A DNA stretch of 33,080 nt from Deltaproteobacteria bacterium (GTDB taxonomy: Bacteria; Myxococcota_A; Polyangia; Polyangiales; Sandaracinaceae): positions 1 through 33,080 of the forward strand of contig JAFLCL010000067.1 in assembly GCA_017303575.1 (NCBI GenBank), written 5' to 3'. This document shows, in pieces, positions 23,128 through 32,649 of the stretch (within the stretch, counting starts at the first letter, position 1; the number at the start of each line of letters is the position of its first letter). The notes under the pieces are model-generated. The model ran no database searches and was not told the origin of the DNA. It saw only the letters and a program-made list of their open reading frames with translations. The position numbers were made by a program, and so were the translations under genes.

Positions 23128-24357
23128 TCACCTCGGCCCCGTTCCACCGCGGCTCGCCGCGTGGAGGTGGCGGGCGAGCGCAGCGGTCCGCCGCTCCAGG
23201 CTGGAGAGCGAGCACCACTCGCGCGTCTCGTGGAAGAACTCACCGAACGGGCCGAGGCCGTCGAGGCACGGCACACCGAACGAGGCGAGGAGGTTCGCGT
23301 CCGAGCCGCCGCCTTGGAGCGGCGCCTCGCCGATGCCCAGCCCCACCGCCGACGCGTGAGTCTCGTACGCGCCCCGCAGCGCTTGTGTGCGCTCGGTGGG
23401 CTCCATCGGCGGCCGCGTGATCCCGCCCTCCACCCTCACCTTCGCGCGGAGCACACGATCGTTGAGCCAGCGCGGCTCGAGCGCGCCGAGCGGATCCTTC
23501 TCGAGCGTGTCGAGGGCCGCGCGGAGCCTCGCGACGTCGGCGGCCGAGCTGAAGCGCACGTCGACGCCGATCTCGGCGTGGTCGGGGACTGTGTTCTTGG
23601 CCGTTCCTCCGCTCGCGAGGCCCACGCTCACCGTGAGGCCGCTCGCGTAATCCGTGAGCGCCTCGAGCTGCAGCACCACCGCGGAGATCGCGTGGATCGC
23701 GCTCACGCCGTCTGCGTGCTTGTTGCCCGCGTGCGCGGCCTTTCCCTCCGCGTGGATCATGAAGAGACCGCCGCCCTTGCGACGCGTGACGAGGTGGTCG
23801 TGCACGCGCCCGGCCTCGAACACCAGCGCGTCACGAGCATGGGGCGCGAGCGAAGCGAAGAGATCGCGCGACGAGGGCGATCCGATCTCTTCGTCGCTCA
23901 CGATCACGACGCGCACAGCGAGCCGATCGAAGGCCACACGATCCACGTCGCGGATCGCACGCAGCGCGAAGAGCATCTCGGTGAGGCCCGACTTCATGTC
24001 GAGCACGCCCGGCCCCATCGCACGATCGCCCTCGCGCTTCATGCCGAAGAAGCCCATCGATCGTGGGAACACCGTGTCCGCATGGCCCACGAGCAGGCTG
24101 GCTTCGCACGTGCCGTCCGCCGCCGCGGGCGTCGTGTAGACGCGGTGCTCGGCGACCTCGTGCGGGCCCGCCGCCACGACCCGACGCGCGAGACCCAACT
24201 CCTCGGCGGCCTCATCGAGCCGAGCGAAGGCCGCGCGGACATCGTCCACCTCGCGCGTCGCGCTCGGCAGATCGACCAGCTCCCGCAGGAGCACGATCTG
24301 CTGCTGCTCGAAGGCGTCCTTCACCGCCTCGTCGAGGCGCGCTGCCTGCTCGTCCAT
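23128..24357 (-). CDS. M20-family metallopeptidase (glutamate carboxypeptidase-like)
   Basis: A 409-residue protein of normal length for M20A peptidases of the CPG2 type. Zinc ligands and catalytic residues are in place: His92 and Asp94 (GHADT), bridging Asp120 (GVLDMKSG), catalytic Glu156 and Glu157 (SDEEIGS), Glu181 (VFEAGR) and His376 (FFHETREW). His209 in the lid/dimerisation domain (GKAAHAG) is also conserved. The family removes C-terminal residues or hydrolyses N-acyl amino acids. No signal peptide, so cytoplasmic. The ATG at 24357 was preferred to upstream frame extensions because a TACGAT hexamer ends 7 nt before it. Confidence 0.9.
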   Translation of the reverse strand: MDEQAARLDEAVKDAFEQQQIVLLRELVDLPSATREVDDVRAAFARLDEAAEELGLARRVVAAGPHEVAEHRVYTTPAAADGTCEASLLVGHADTVFPRSMGFFGMKREGDRAMGPGVLDMKSGLTEMLFALRAIRDVDRVAFDRLAVRVVIVSDEEIGSPSSRDLFASLAPHARDALVFEAGRVHDHLVTRRKGGGLFMIHAEGKAAHAGNKHADGVSAIHAISAVVLQLEALTDYASGLTVSVGLASGGTAKNTVPDHAEIGVDVRFSSAADVARLRAALDTLEKDPLGALEPRWLNDRVLRAKVRVEGGITRPPMEPTERTQALRGAYETHASAVGLGIGEAPLQGGGSDANLLASFGVPCLDGLGPFGEFFHETREWCSLSSLERRTAALARHLHAASRGGTGPR

Positions 24358-24364
24358 GTGCGCT

Positions 24365-24370
24365 ATCGTA
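24365..24370 (-). promoter_or_regulatory. Putative -10 element of a leaderless promoter (TACGAT)
   Basis: TACGAT, the closest match to the sigma-70 -10 consensus in this set, ends 7 nt before the ATG of the M20 peptidase. No Shine-Dalgarno is present. Confidence 0.5.
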
Positions 24371-24451
24371 GCGGCCCGCCCGCAGCGGGGGGCGAACGAG
24401 CGAACAAAGTGGGCGCCTCGTGCGTCCGACGGCCCAACGTCTGGTGATCGC

Positions 24452-24919
24452 ATGCGCACCTCGTCCTCCCTCGTGAAGCTCCTCGTCGGCTCCGTCGTGT
24501 TCGCGCTCGTCGCGGTGGCGGCGCTCTCGAACAGCGTCGATGCACAGCGTCGTCGTCGCCCGCGCAACATTCCGCTCGAGGGCACCCCGGTGGAGTGGAC
24601 GCTCTTCGTCTCGCCTCACGGCGCGGCCGCCGCGCAGCGCACGGCGATCACGTCGGAGGCCGGCGCTGTCACCATCGCGGACACCACCTACCAGTGCCGG
24701 TACGGCGCGCCGAACCGCGTGGCCATCAGCACCACGAACTGGTCCGAGACACGCACGCTCGAGTGTCAGGTCGGCACCACGCTCGTCTCGACGAGCGGCT
24801 TCTGTCAGGTGTCGGGCGAGTCGTGGGGACCACGCGCCGCGGTGCTCTACCTCTCCGAGGTGGGCGACACCGAGCGCATCCAGGTCAGCATCGACTGCGC
24901 CGTGCGGCCTCCGACCTGA
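24452..24919 (+). CDS. Small exported protein
   Basis: A 155-residue protein with a signal peptide (hydrophobic core to residue ~26, cleavage near SVDAQ), then an Arg-rich stretch (RRRRPR) and a beta-rich domain with four Cys (residues CRYG, CQVG, FCQV, DCAV), likely two disulphides. No family recognised. Its TGA stop (24917-24919) lies in the first unit of the 17-bp tandem repeat that separates it from the convergent DMT transporter gene. Confidence 0.75.
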   Translation: MRTSSSLVKLLVGSVVFALVAVAALSNSVDAQRRRRPRNIPLEGTPVEWTLFVSPHGAAAAQRTAITSEAGAVTIADTTYQCRYGAPNRVAISTTNWSETRTLECQVGTTLVSTSGFCQVSGESWGPRAAVLYLSEVGDTERIQVSIDCAVRPPT

Positions 24920-24996
24920 TCACGCCCAAGACCTGATCACGCCCAAGACCTGATCACGCCCAAGACCTGATCACGCCCAAGACCTGATCACGCCAA
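24913..24996. repeat. 17-bp tandem repeat spanning two convergent stop codons
   Basis: Five units of GACCTGATCACGCCCAA (24913, 24930, 24947, 24964, 24981), the last one base short. Each unit contains the palindrome TGATCA, which reads TGA on both strands. The first unit supplies the stop of the plus-strand gene (24917-24919) and the last supplies the stop of the minus-strand gene (24988-24990). Because 17 is not a multiple of three, the array places stops in all frames on both strands. It is too short and has no spacers, so it is not CRISPR. Confidence 0.95.
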
Positions 24997-25839
24997 GAGG
25001 ATGATCGCCACGCCGCTCACGGCGATCGCCGCCCCGATCCAGCGTCGCAGCGGAACGACCTCGCCGCTCACGCGCGAGAGCACCAGCACGAAGATCGCGC
25101 CCATCTGGTTGAGCAGCGCGGCGCGCGAGGCGGTGCCGTACTTCATGCCGCCGAGCCACAGGATCATCGACACGTAGGTGCCGAAGAACGTCGCGACGAG
25201 CGCGGGCTTCCACGCCGGCTGGGGGGTGAAGAGCGACAGCACCTCGGCGCGTCGACCGCGCATCACCTCGAAGAGGAAGAGCGAGATCGATCCCGAGGCG
25301 AGGCGGATGGTGGTGGCCTCGAGGAGGTCGCTGCGATCGAGCGCGGGCTTGGCGATCACGACCCCGATCGCCGTCGTCACCACGCCCGCGATCACGAGCG
25401 CGAGCCCGCGTCGATCGATCGGCCGAGCGGCGTCGCGGCGCTGGTAGGAGACCACGACGAGACCGAGCACCACGAGCGGCGCCCCGAGCACGAGGCCCGC
25501 GGCGAGCGGCTCGCGGAGAAAGACGGTCGAGAGGACCACGACCGTGGGCGAGTACGCGCAGTCGGCCACGGCAGCCACGGACGCGTCGATCTTGCGCAGC
25601 CCGGCGAGGAACAGCGTGTCGGCCACCGCGAGGCCCAAGATCCCGCTGACCACGAGGCTCGCCCAGTCGAGCGCGCTGCGCGTGGTGTCGGGGATCATGC
25701 GGAGCGCGGCCATCGTGAGGACCAAGAGCGCGGTGGCGACCGAGTTCTTGAAGAGGTTCACGGCCGTGGGCGGCAACGCGGCGAGGCGACGGAACGACAG
25801 CACCGCCACCGCCCATGCGAGGGCGCAGCCGAGGGCCAT
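24988..25839 (-). CDS. EamA/DMT-family transporter
   Basis: A 283-residue protein with about ten transmembrane segments in two homologous halves, typical of drug/metabolite transporters (EamA). The second half contains GTYVSMILWLGGMKYGTASRAALL, a characteristic family region. I chose the ATG at 25839 (MALGCALAWAV) because GGAG lies 7 nt upstream and the hydrophobic core begins at once; the frame is open further upstream but that part is polar and unlike the family. Members export amino acids, nucleotides or sugars; the substrate is unknown. It is 43 bp downstream of the unknown membrane protein gene and may be last in the kinase operon. Confidence 0.88.
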   Translation of the reverse strand: MALGCALAWAVAVLSFRRLAALPPTAVNLFKNSVATALLVLTMAALRMIPDTTRSALDWASLVVSGILGLAVADTLFLAGLRKIDASVAAVADCAYSPTVVVLSTVFLREPLAAGLVLGAPLVVLGLVVVSYQRRDAARPIDRRGLALVIAGVVTTAIGVVIAKPALDRSDLLEATTIRLASGSISLFLFEVMRGRRAEVLSLFTPQPAWKPALVATFFGTYVSMILWLGGMKYGTASRAALLNQMGAIFVLVLSRVSGEVVPLRRWIGAAIAVSGVAIILLA

Positions 25840-25882
25840 CGCGTCTCCGGTCCAGGCAGGGATGAGGATCTCGCAGCTCGGG

Positions 25883-26485
25883 TCAGTCGATCGCGTCGAC
25901 CTGCGCGAGGATGCGCATGGCGCCGTTGCGCCCCGTGGCATCGTCGTGGATCTCGAGCGTGCCGCCCACCGTGTTGAGGCTCATCGCCGGATCTTGATCG
26001 GCCTCGGTGGTGTCCGAGTCACTGCCGACCACGTCGCGACGCGTCCCTTCGTAGAGCACGCAGTGGAAGAAGCCTGCCTCGGGACCTCCGTACACCGAAC
26101 GTCCTCCGCACGTGATCTGCGCGTTGCACCAGAACGTGCCGTCCTCGAGATCGCGTCGTGTGACCTCGGCCGTGCAGCTCGCGCCCACGGCGACGTCGGC
26201 GAGGCCGGTCACCTCGGTGACCGTCGCGCGCACGTGACGCGGGTCGGTGCCGCCGCCGGATCCGACCGTCGTCGCGGGACCCACGATCGGCGGCGTCGTG
26301 GGAGGTGGCGTCGGCGTGGGTGTCGGCCACGTGGTGGGTGCGGGCCCAACCACTGGCGGCGGCGGCTCCTCGCGCGTGGAGCGCAGCCAGAAGACGCTCC
26401 CCGCACCGACGATGCAGAGTCCGCAGAGGACGAGCAACGAGCACCCGACGCCCACGCCGATCCAGAGGGACTCGCTGCCGCGCAT
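25883..26485 (-). CDS. Single-pass membrane protein with P/T-rich linker
   Basis: A 200-residue protein with an N-terminal transmembrane segment (~8-33), a long Pro/Thr-rich linker (~40-72) and a C-terminal domain with four Cys (TAEVTRRDLEDGTFWCNAQITCGG, FFHCVLYEG). The layout suggests an envelope protein anchored in the inner membrane with an extracytoplasmic domain. Its ATG overlaps the stop of the TPR/PEGA gene by one base (TGATG), so translation is coupled. No family recognised. Confidence 0.78.
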   Translation of the reverse strand: MRGSESLWIGVGVGCSLLVLCGLCIVGAGSVFWLRSTREEPPPPVVGPAPTTWPTPTPTPPPTTPPIVGPATTVGSGGGTDPRHVRATVTEVTGLADVAVGASCTAEVTRRDLEDGTFWCNAQITCGGRSVYGGPEAGFFHCVLYEGTRRDVVGSDSDTTEADQDPAMSLNTVGGTLEIHDDATGRNGAMRILAQVDAID

Positions 26486-27999
26486 CAGAAGGTCCCGCGC
26501 AGCGAGAGACCGCCCGGCGACAGGCCGAGAGACAACCGCAAGGTGGTGCCCGCATCGATCTGCTCGTCGGAGGGCGCGAGGAGGAACACGACGAGGCCGC
26601 CGATCATCGTGGCCGCGCCCGCGCCGAGGAGGACGAAGCCCGCGACACCCACGCCCTCGTACACGTCGAGGATCGAGTTGGTCGCGATGTTGAACTGCTG
26701 GTCGTACTCCTCCTCGGGAAAGTCGCCGAGGCTCACGGTCTCGTCGCACGTGTCCGCATCCCACACGGCGGGGATCTCGTCGGGCGTGCCCGGGTTCATC
26801 GGCTCGCAGTTCCCGTTGATCTCGCGACGACGAGAGAGCTGTCGCTGCCCGCCGTAGACCTCGCGCCCGATCAGGAGACCCGTGCCGCCCGCCACCAAGC
26901 CCGCGCCCACGAGCAGGATCGCGATGGCGTTCGTGCGCTGCGACTCCGCGCCCGCGCGACGCGCCTGTCGACCCTGCGCGGTCCAGCGGTACTCCGGGTC
27001 GAGCGTGAACGTCGGCCCCTGCGGCACCTCGATGCGGCGCGAGATGGGCTCCATGTCGGCGGCCTCGATCGAGAGATCGTGGAGACCATACGGCACGTCG
27101 ACGCTCGCGCTCGACAGCAGGTCGCCGTCGATGCGGATCGTGTAGGAGGTGGTGGGGAGCGCGAGCTCGACGTGCGTCAGCACGTTCGGCGGAGGGCTCG
27201 CGAGGCGCTGCATGTCGAGGGTGAGCGTGGCCTCGGCACCGGCGGCCACGGAGACGTCGCGCTCGATCGGCTCGTAGCCCGCGCGCGTGACCTCGACGCG
27301 ACGCACGCCCGCGGGCAGACCGACTGGCAGCTCGATCGGGGTGAGCCCCACGGCGCGGCCGTCGATGCGTACGTCGGCGCCCGGCACGTCGACCTCGATG
27401 CGCAACCGCGCGCTCGCCTCACCTCGGGGCACGAGCTCCAGCGACACGTCTTGCTGCGCGCCGCCTGCGATGCGGAAGCGGTAGCGCGCGGTCTCGAAGC
27501 CCTCGGCCCGCGCGGACACGACGTGCTCGCCCGCGCTCAGCCGCAACGGCGCAGCGAGCGGCGCCGTGCCGACTTCGAGATCGTCGAGCGCGACGGTCGC
27601 GCCCGGCACGCTGACCGTCACCGCCAGCGTGGCGATGCGCGATCGCTGCGTGGCGATCTCGGACTCGACCTGCCCGCGACGCTCCGCGGACAGGCCGCTC
27701 CCCGCCTCGGTGAGGTAGCGCTGCAGCGTGTCGACCGCTTCGACGGCACGCCCGAGGCGCGCGTGGATCTGGCCGATGTTGAACAGGATGGACGCGCGAT
27801 GGCTGCCCTCGTACGCCGCCTCGAACTCGGCGAGCGCGGCGGTGAACTGCCCCTCGTCGTAGAGCGCGATGCCTCGCTCGTAGTGCGCGCGCGCAGCGTC
27901 CGCCGACTGCGCACGCACGCCCCACGGCGCGAGCAACGTGGCGAGCGACACGATCGACGCGAGGCCGACCGACCGGAGCGAGGCGATCCCTGACCGCAT
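26485..27999 (-). CDS. TPR/PEGA-domain envelope protein
   Basis: A 504-residue protein. The ATG at 27999 is preceded by AGGTGG at good distance and starts a signal peptide (cleavage near VRAQS, residue ~31). Order of domains: TPR-like repeats (~35-100), PEGA-like domains at ~127-192 and ~199-264 (VPGATVALDDLEVGTAPL; VPGADVRIDGRAVGLTPI), a third divergent beta domain (~276-336), a transmembrane segment (~357-378), a Cys-containing loop, and another hydrophobic segment (~450-475). PEGA domains are often next to Ser/Thr kinases in myxobacteria. It lies 63 bp downstream of the kinase gene and is coupled to the gene after it. Probably part of a kinase-linked envelope assembly; role inferred from context. 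Confidence 0.85.
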   Translation of the reverse strand: MRSGIASLRSVGLASIVSLATLLAPWGVRAQSADAARAHYERGIALYDEGQFTAALAEFEAAYEGSHRASILFNIGQIHARLGRAVEAVDTLQRYLTEAGSGLSAERRGQVESEIATQRSRIATLAVTVSVPGATVALDDLEVGTAPLAAPLRLSAGEHVVSARAEGFETARYRFRIAGGAQQDVSLELVPRGEASARLRIEVDVPGADVRIDGRAVGLTPIELPVGLPAGVRRVEVTRAGYEPIERDVSVAAGAEATLTLDMQRLASPPPNVLTHVELALPTTSYTIRIDGDLLSSASVDVPYGLHDLSIEAADMEPISRRIEVPQGPTFTLDPEYRWTAQGRQARRAGAESQRTNAIAILLVGAGLVAGGTGLLIGREVYGGQRQLSRRREINGNCEPMNPGTPDEIPAVWDADTCDETVSLGDFPEEEYDQQFNIATNSILDVYEGVGVAGFVLLGAGAATMIGGLVVFLLAPSDEQIDAGTTLRLSLGLSPGGLSLRGTF

Positions 28000-28062
28000 G
28001 AGGGCGCCACCTAGCATCGACTTGGGCGACGCGTCGAGGCCCCATTCATCGGGCGTCGCGGC

Positions 28063-29490
<1,428 letters not shown>

Positions 29491-29582
29491 CTCGAAGCGC
29501 TCGGAGCGAGGGGGCGACGGTATCGCGAAACCCGGGCAACGTGTAAGCAACCCCGCGCCCGACACGCGCGACCCACCCCTCG

Positions 29583-30707
29583 ATGGCGACCGAGCTCCTC
29601 CTCAATTGCTTCTACCTGCAGGAAGAAGCAGCCCGCGCCCTGCGACGCGGCGAGCCCCTCCGCGTGGTCGACGAGGTGCTCGGAAAAGCACGACGCCTGG
29701 GCGCGAGCCTTGTCCGCCTGCACGCGAACCACGCCGATCCCGGCAAGCGCGGCGACAGCGCGATGCGCCTCGGGCCCGACAGCAACGACGAGCTCGCCTG
29801 GCGCGCGCTCGACCACGTGGTGGCCCGCGCCCACGCCCACGGCCTGCGTCTCTTGTTGGTGCTCGGCAACCAGTGGGACGAGGTCGGCGGGGCCCGCACG
29901 TACGTCGAGTGGTCCGGCCTGCCCGCGCCGCGATCGGCGGACGCGCGCTTCTTCACCCACGCCGCGACCCTCGCGCTCTTCGCCTCGCACGTGGTCCAGA
30001 CCCTCGACCGTGTCTCGAGCTTGGACGGTCTGCGCTACGGCGATCACCCCGCGATCGCAGGCTGGGAGCTGTTGAACGAGCCGCGGGGCCAGGGCCTCGA
30101 TCGCGCCGGTCACTCGGTGCGCGAGTGGATCGATCAGATCGGTCGTCGCGTTCGCGCGCGTGCGGGCGCGCACCAGTGGATCACCAGCGGAGAAGAAGGC
30201 CTCGACGTCTCGCTCGACGGTCGCGACGCGTGGTTCTGGCGCACGGCGCCCGCGAGCTGGCTCTTTCGCGCGCGCACGAGCTTCACGCTCAACGCGCGCT
30301 CACCGTTCGTCGATCATCCGTCGGTGCACGTCTACCCGGAGACCTGGGGTGTCCGCGCGTCGCAGGTGGAAGAGGCGGGGGTGCGGATGATCCGCGAGAG
30401 CGCGGCGGTCGCACGACGCGAGGGCAAGCGCCTGCTCGTCGGCGAGCTCGGCGTGCGCAACCACGGCGCGATCCGCGAGCTCGCGCATCGACGCGCGATC
30501 GTGCGTCGTTGGCTGGAGGTCGCCGACGACGAGGACGCCGTCGCCGTGGGCCCCTGGATGCTCGCCGACGATGGCCGCCCCATGCACTGGGACGACTACC
30601 AGTTCCGCGTCCACGACGGCCTCCCGCTCGATCACGACGACAACGGCGTGGCCCCAGCGATCGCCGCGTGGGCGCTCACGCGTCGTCGGGCCAGCGACGC
30701 TCCGTGA
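29583..30707 (+). CDS. GH5-like glycoside hydrolase
   Basis: A 374-residue (beta/alpha)8 hydrolase. Clan GH-A features: acid/base Glu166 in WELLNEPRG, HVYPETWG (249-256), and nucleophile Glu288 in LLVGELGV. The pattern is closest to GH5 endo-mannanases (NCFYLQEEAA at the start, like the N-terminal strand of those enzymes). No signal peptide is seen: the domain begins at residue ~5, so it is either cytoplasmic, exported by another route, or the start is wrong. An in-frame start further upstream would run into the kinase promoter region. It is followed after 103 bp by a lipoprotein gene. Confidence 0.85.
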   Translation: MATELLLNCFYLQEEAARALRRGEPLRVVDEVLGKARRLGASLVRLHANHADPGKRGDSAMRLGPDSNDELAWRALDHVVARAHAHGLRLLLVLGNQWDEVGGARTYVEWSGLPAPRSADARFFTHAATLALFASHVVQTLDRVSSLDGLRYGDHPAIAGWELLNEPRGQGLDRAGHSVREWIDQIGRRVRARAGAHQWITSGEEGLDVSLDGRDAWFWRTAPASWLFRARTSFTLNARSPFVDHPSVHVYPETWGVRASQVEEAGVRMIRESAAVARREGKRLLVGELGVRNHGAIRELAHRRAIVRRWLEVADDEDAVAVGPWMLADDGRPMHWDDYQFRVHDGLPLDHDDNGVAPAIAAWALTRRRASDAP

Positions 30708-30810
30708 TCGTCGGCGCACGATCTGGCCGTCAGCGCCCGCACACCTGTGCCGGGAGCCCTCCGGGTTTTCGGCCCTCGCGCGCGGCACAGCGCGTGCTCG
30801 ACCCGAGCCG

Positions 30811-31449
30811 ATGGCGACACGCGGACTCACTCCTCGACACGTCGCGGTCGCCCTCACGCTCGCGATGCCGTCGCTCGCCGCGTGCGAGCAACGGTTCCTG
30901 GTCTGCCACTGCCTCTCGCCGGGCACCCCGCGCGAGCAGCTCGAGGGCACCTTCGTCCACACCCTGGACGCGTTCGAGGTGCTCGACGGGGAGTACGCGC
31001 CGCCATCCCTGCCACCAGCGAGGCGCGTGCGCACGACGGCCGGCGAGAACTTCTTCCTCTGGACGCTCGAGGACGGGCAGCCTCTGGTCGTGCTCCGCAT
31101 CAACGGGTGGGTCGATGTGCGCAGCGCGCCGGGACGTAGCGGCGAGTGCTGCGGACCGGTGTGGGACGACCTCGAGCTCGCCGACCCTCAGCCGCCATGG
31201 AGCGAGCGGAACCGACTGCGCGTCGACACGCTGCACGACCTCGGCGACATCCTCGTCCAGCTCGATCCCACGCTGAGGTACGCGGAGGCCGCCTGGTCGG
31301 CGGAGTACGACGCGAGCCTCGGGATCGTCGGCGACGCAGAGGGACGTGAGCTCGTCTTCCGTGCCGACTACTGGATCCAGCCGGAGGGTTGTGACGACGC
31401 CGCGTGCGCCGCCACCGTGCGGCTCACGCACCGCTTCCGCCGCGAGTGA
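30811..31449 (+). CDS. Exported lipoprotein
   Basis: A 212-residue protein with signal peptide and lipobox LAAC (Cys25). I chose the ATG at 30811 because it gives this signal; the frame is open further upstream but overlaps the GH5 gene. The body looks beta-rich with a CHC pair near the N-terminus, a CC pair (GECCGPVW), and a C-terminal pair (EGCDDAACAA). No family recognised. Located after the GH5 hydrolase on the same strand, possibly co-transcribed. Convergent with the metalloprotease gene, 52 bp away. Confidence 0.75.
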   Translation: MATRGLTPRHVAVALTLAMPSLAACEQRFLVCHCLSPGTPREQLEGTFVHTLDAFEVLDGEYAPPSLPPARRVRTTAGENFFLWTLEDGQPLVVLRINGWVDVRSAPGRSGECCGPVWDDLELADPQPPWSERNRLRVDTLHDLGDILVQLDPTLRYAEAAWSAEYDASLGIVGDAEGRELVFRADYWIQPEGCDDAACAATVRLTHRFRRE

Positions 31450-31501
31450 CAACGCGTTCGATCGAGCGGCGGCGACCGAGGCCCGTCGATCGAGCCGTCG
31501 A

Positions 31502-32614
31502 TCAGGGACAGCCTTCGGCGTCGCGCAGCATGTCGATCTCGGCCACGAGCTCGGGCGCGGTGGCGAGGGGCATCAGCGCGTCGTCGTCGATGCCCAGGCC
31601 TGCGAGATCTTCGGTCGCCTCGAGGTAGAGCCACGCGCGGCCCCAGATCGTGAGGACGAGCCTTCGCCACCGACCGCCGTCGCCGGTCGCGATGTGCGCA
31701 TAGGCGCTGGGGTGCTCGGTGCGCGCGAGGCGCAGGAAGCGCGTCATGTACCAGAGGAACGTGAGCATTCCGTCGCGGTCGCTGACCGACTGTCCGCCCG
31801 AGAAGCGGTCGGGCACCGCGTAGCCGAGCGCGAGCGAGTTGGAGTACTGCACGACCTCTTCGAGCAAGAGGTTGAAGCCCTGATCGCCGCTCTCGAAGTT
31901 GCCGTCCGTCGGGTCACCATCGAGGTAGATGTCGGCGTAGCCATCGCAGCCGCGGAACATGCCCGCGGTGCACGGCGGACGCATGGCCTGGTAAGCGTCC
32001 GCGCGGATCAGCGATCGCGCGAACGTCTGTCCGCCGCGCGCCGTCGAGTCTCCGCCTGCCGCCGTCATCATCAGGTCCGCGCGGATCGCGTAGACGTTGT
32101 TGGGGCCGCTCGAGAGCCCGAGGTCGTAGACGTGACCGCACTCGTGCACGACGGTGCCGAGATCCTGCAGCACGCCCTCCGCGGTCCCTCGGTTGCTGAG
32201 GAACGTCATCAGGCAGTCGATGAAGCCTTCCCGTCCCTCGCGCACCAGCGTCCAGCCGTGCGGGTAGCGACGCTCGAGCACGGCCTGCACGAACGCCTCC
32301 GCGTCGGCGGGCGAGTACGACGCGATCAGATCGTCGATGGACGCCGAGCGATCGGGCAGCGTCTCGCGGTACATGCCGTCGATGCACATCGGATCGACGA
32401 GCTCGCTCATCGGTCCCACCCAGGGCGCATCGACAGTGCTGATCACGGGCGCATCGAGGCTCGCGTCCACGCCGGGCGGGACGTACGCGTCGGCGGTCGG
32501 TCCTGGCATGGGATCCCCCTCGCAGCCCGCGAGCGCGAGGGGGAGCGCCAGAAGAGTCAACGACAGCGAGGCGACCGAGAACGAAGCCACCGAGGACGAA
32601 GCGAGACGCGTCAT
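31502..32614 (-). CDS. Lipoprotein zinc metalloprotease (HExxH)
   Basis: A 370-residue protein with signal peptide and lipobox LAGC (Cys31). A Pro/Asp/Ala-rich stretch follows, then a helical body with VVHECGHVYD: the HExxH zinc motif (His157, Glu158, His161). A third metal ligand is not obvious; candidates are the Glu residues in FNLLLEEVVQYSN. Likely a surface-exposed peptidase of unknown family. Six or so Cys are present in the mature part. The ATG at 32614 is supported by TAGCAT ending 6 nt upstream. The citrate synthase gene lies just upstream on the same strand. Confidence 0.75.
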   Translation of the reverse strand: MTRLASSSVASFSVASLSLTLLALPLALAGCEGDPMPGPTADAYVPPGVDASLDAPVISTVDAPWVGPMSELVDPMCIDGMYRETLPDRSASIDDLIASYSPADAEAFVQAVLERRYPHGWTLVREGREGFIDCLMTFLSNRGTAEGVLQDLGTVVHECGHVYDLGLSSGPNNVYAIRADLMMTAAGGDSTARGGQTFARSLIRADAYQAMRPPCTAGMFRGCDGYADIYLDGDPTDGNFESGDQGFNLLLEEVVQYSNSLALGYAVPDRFSGGQSVSDRDGMLTFLWYMTRFLRLARTEHPSAYAHIATGDGGRWRRLVLTIWGRAWLYLEATEDLAGLGIDDDALMPLATAPELVAEIDMLRDAEGCP

Positions 32615-32620
32615 GCGGCC

Positions 32621-32626
32621 ATGCTA
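32621..32626 (-). promoter_or_regulatory. Putative -10 element of a leaderless promoter (TAGCAT)
   Basis: TAGCAT on the minus strand ends 6 nt before the ATG of the metalloprotease, in the 35-bp gap after the citrate synthase stop. It suggests independent transcription. Confidence 0.45.
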
Positions 32627-32649
32627 CCGGACCTCGCTCGAGCCGACGA

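Noticed and set aside
22888..24447. A 519-residue plus-strand frame opposite the M20 peptidase
   Set aside because: The minus-strand peptidase has all zinc ligands in order; the plus-strand frame is Arg/His-rich and has no recognisable motif.
24913..24996. CRISPR array
   Set aside because: Units are 17 bp, directly adjacent and without spacers, and there are no cas genes.
30738..30790. Possible intrinsic terminator after the GH5 gene (CCGGGAGCCCTCCGGGTTTT)
   Set aside because: The stem is short with a poor loop and the T-run is only four bases, so I do not call it.
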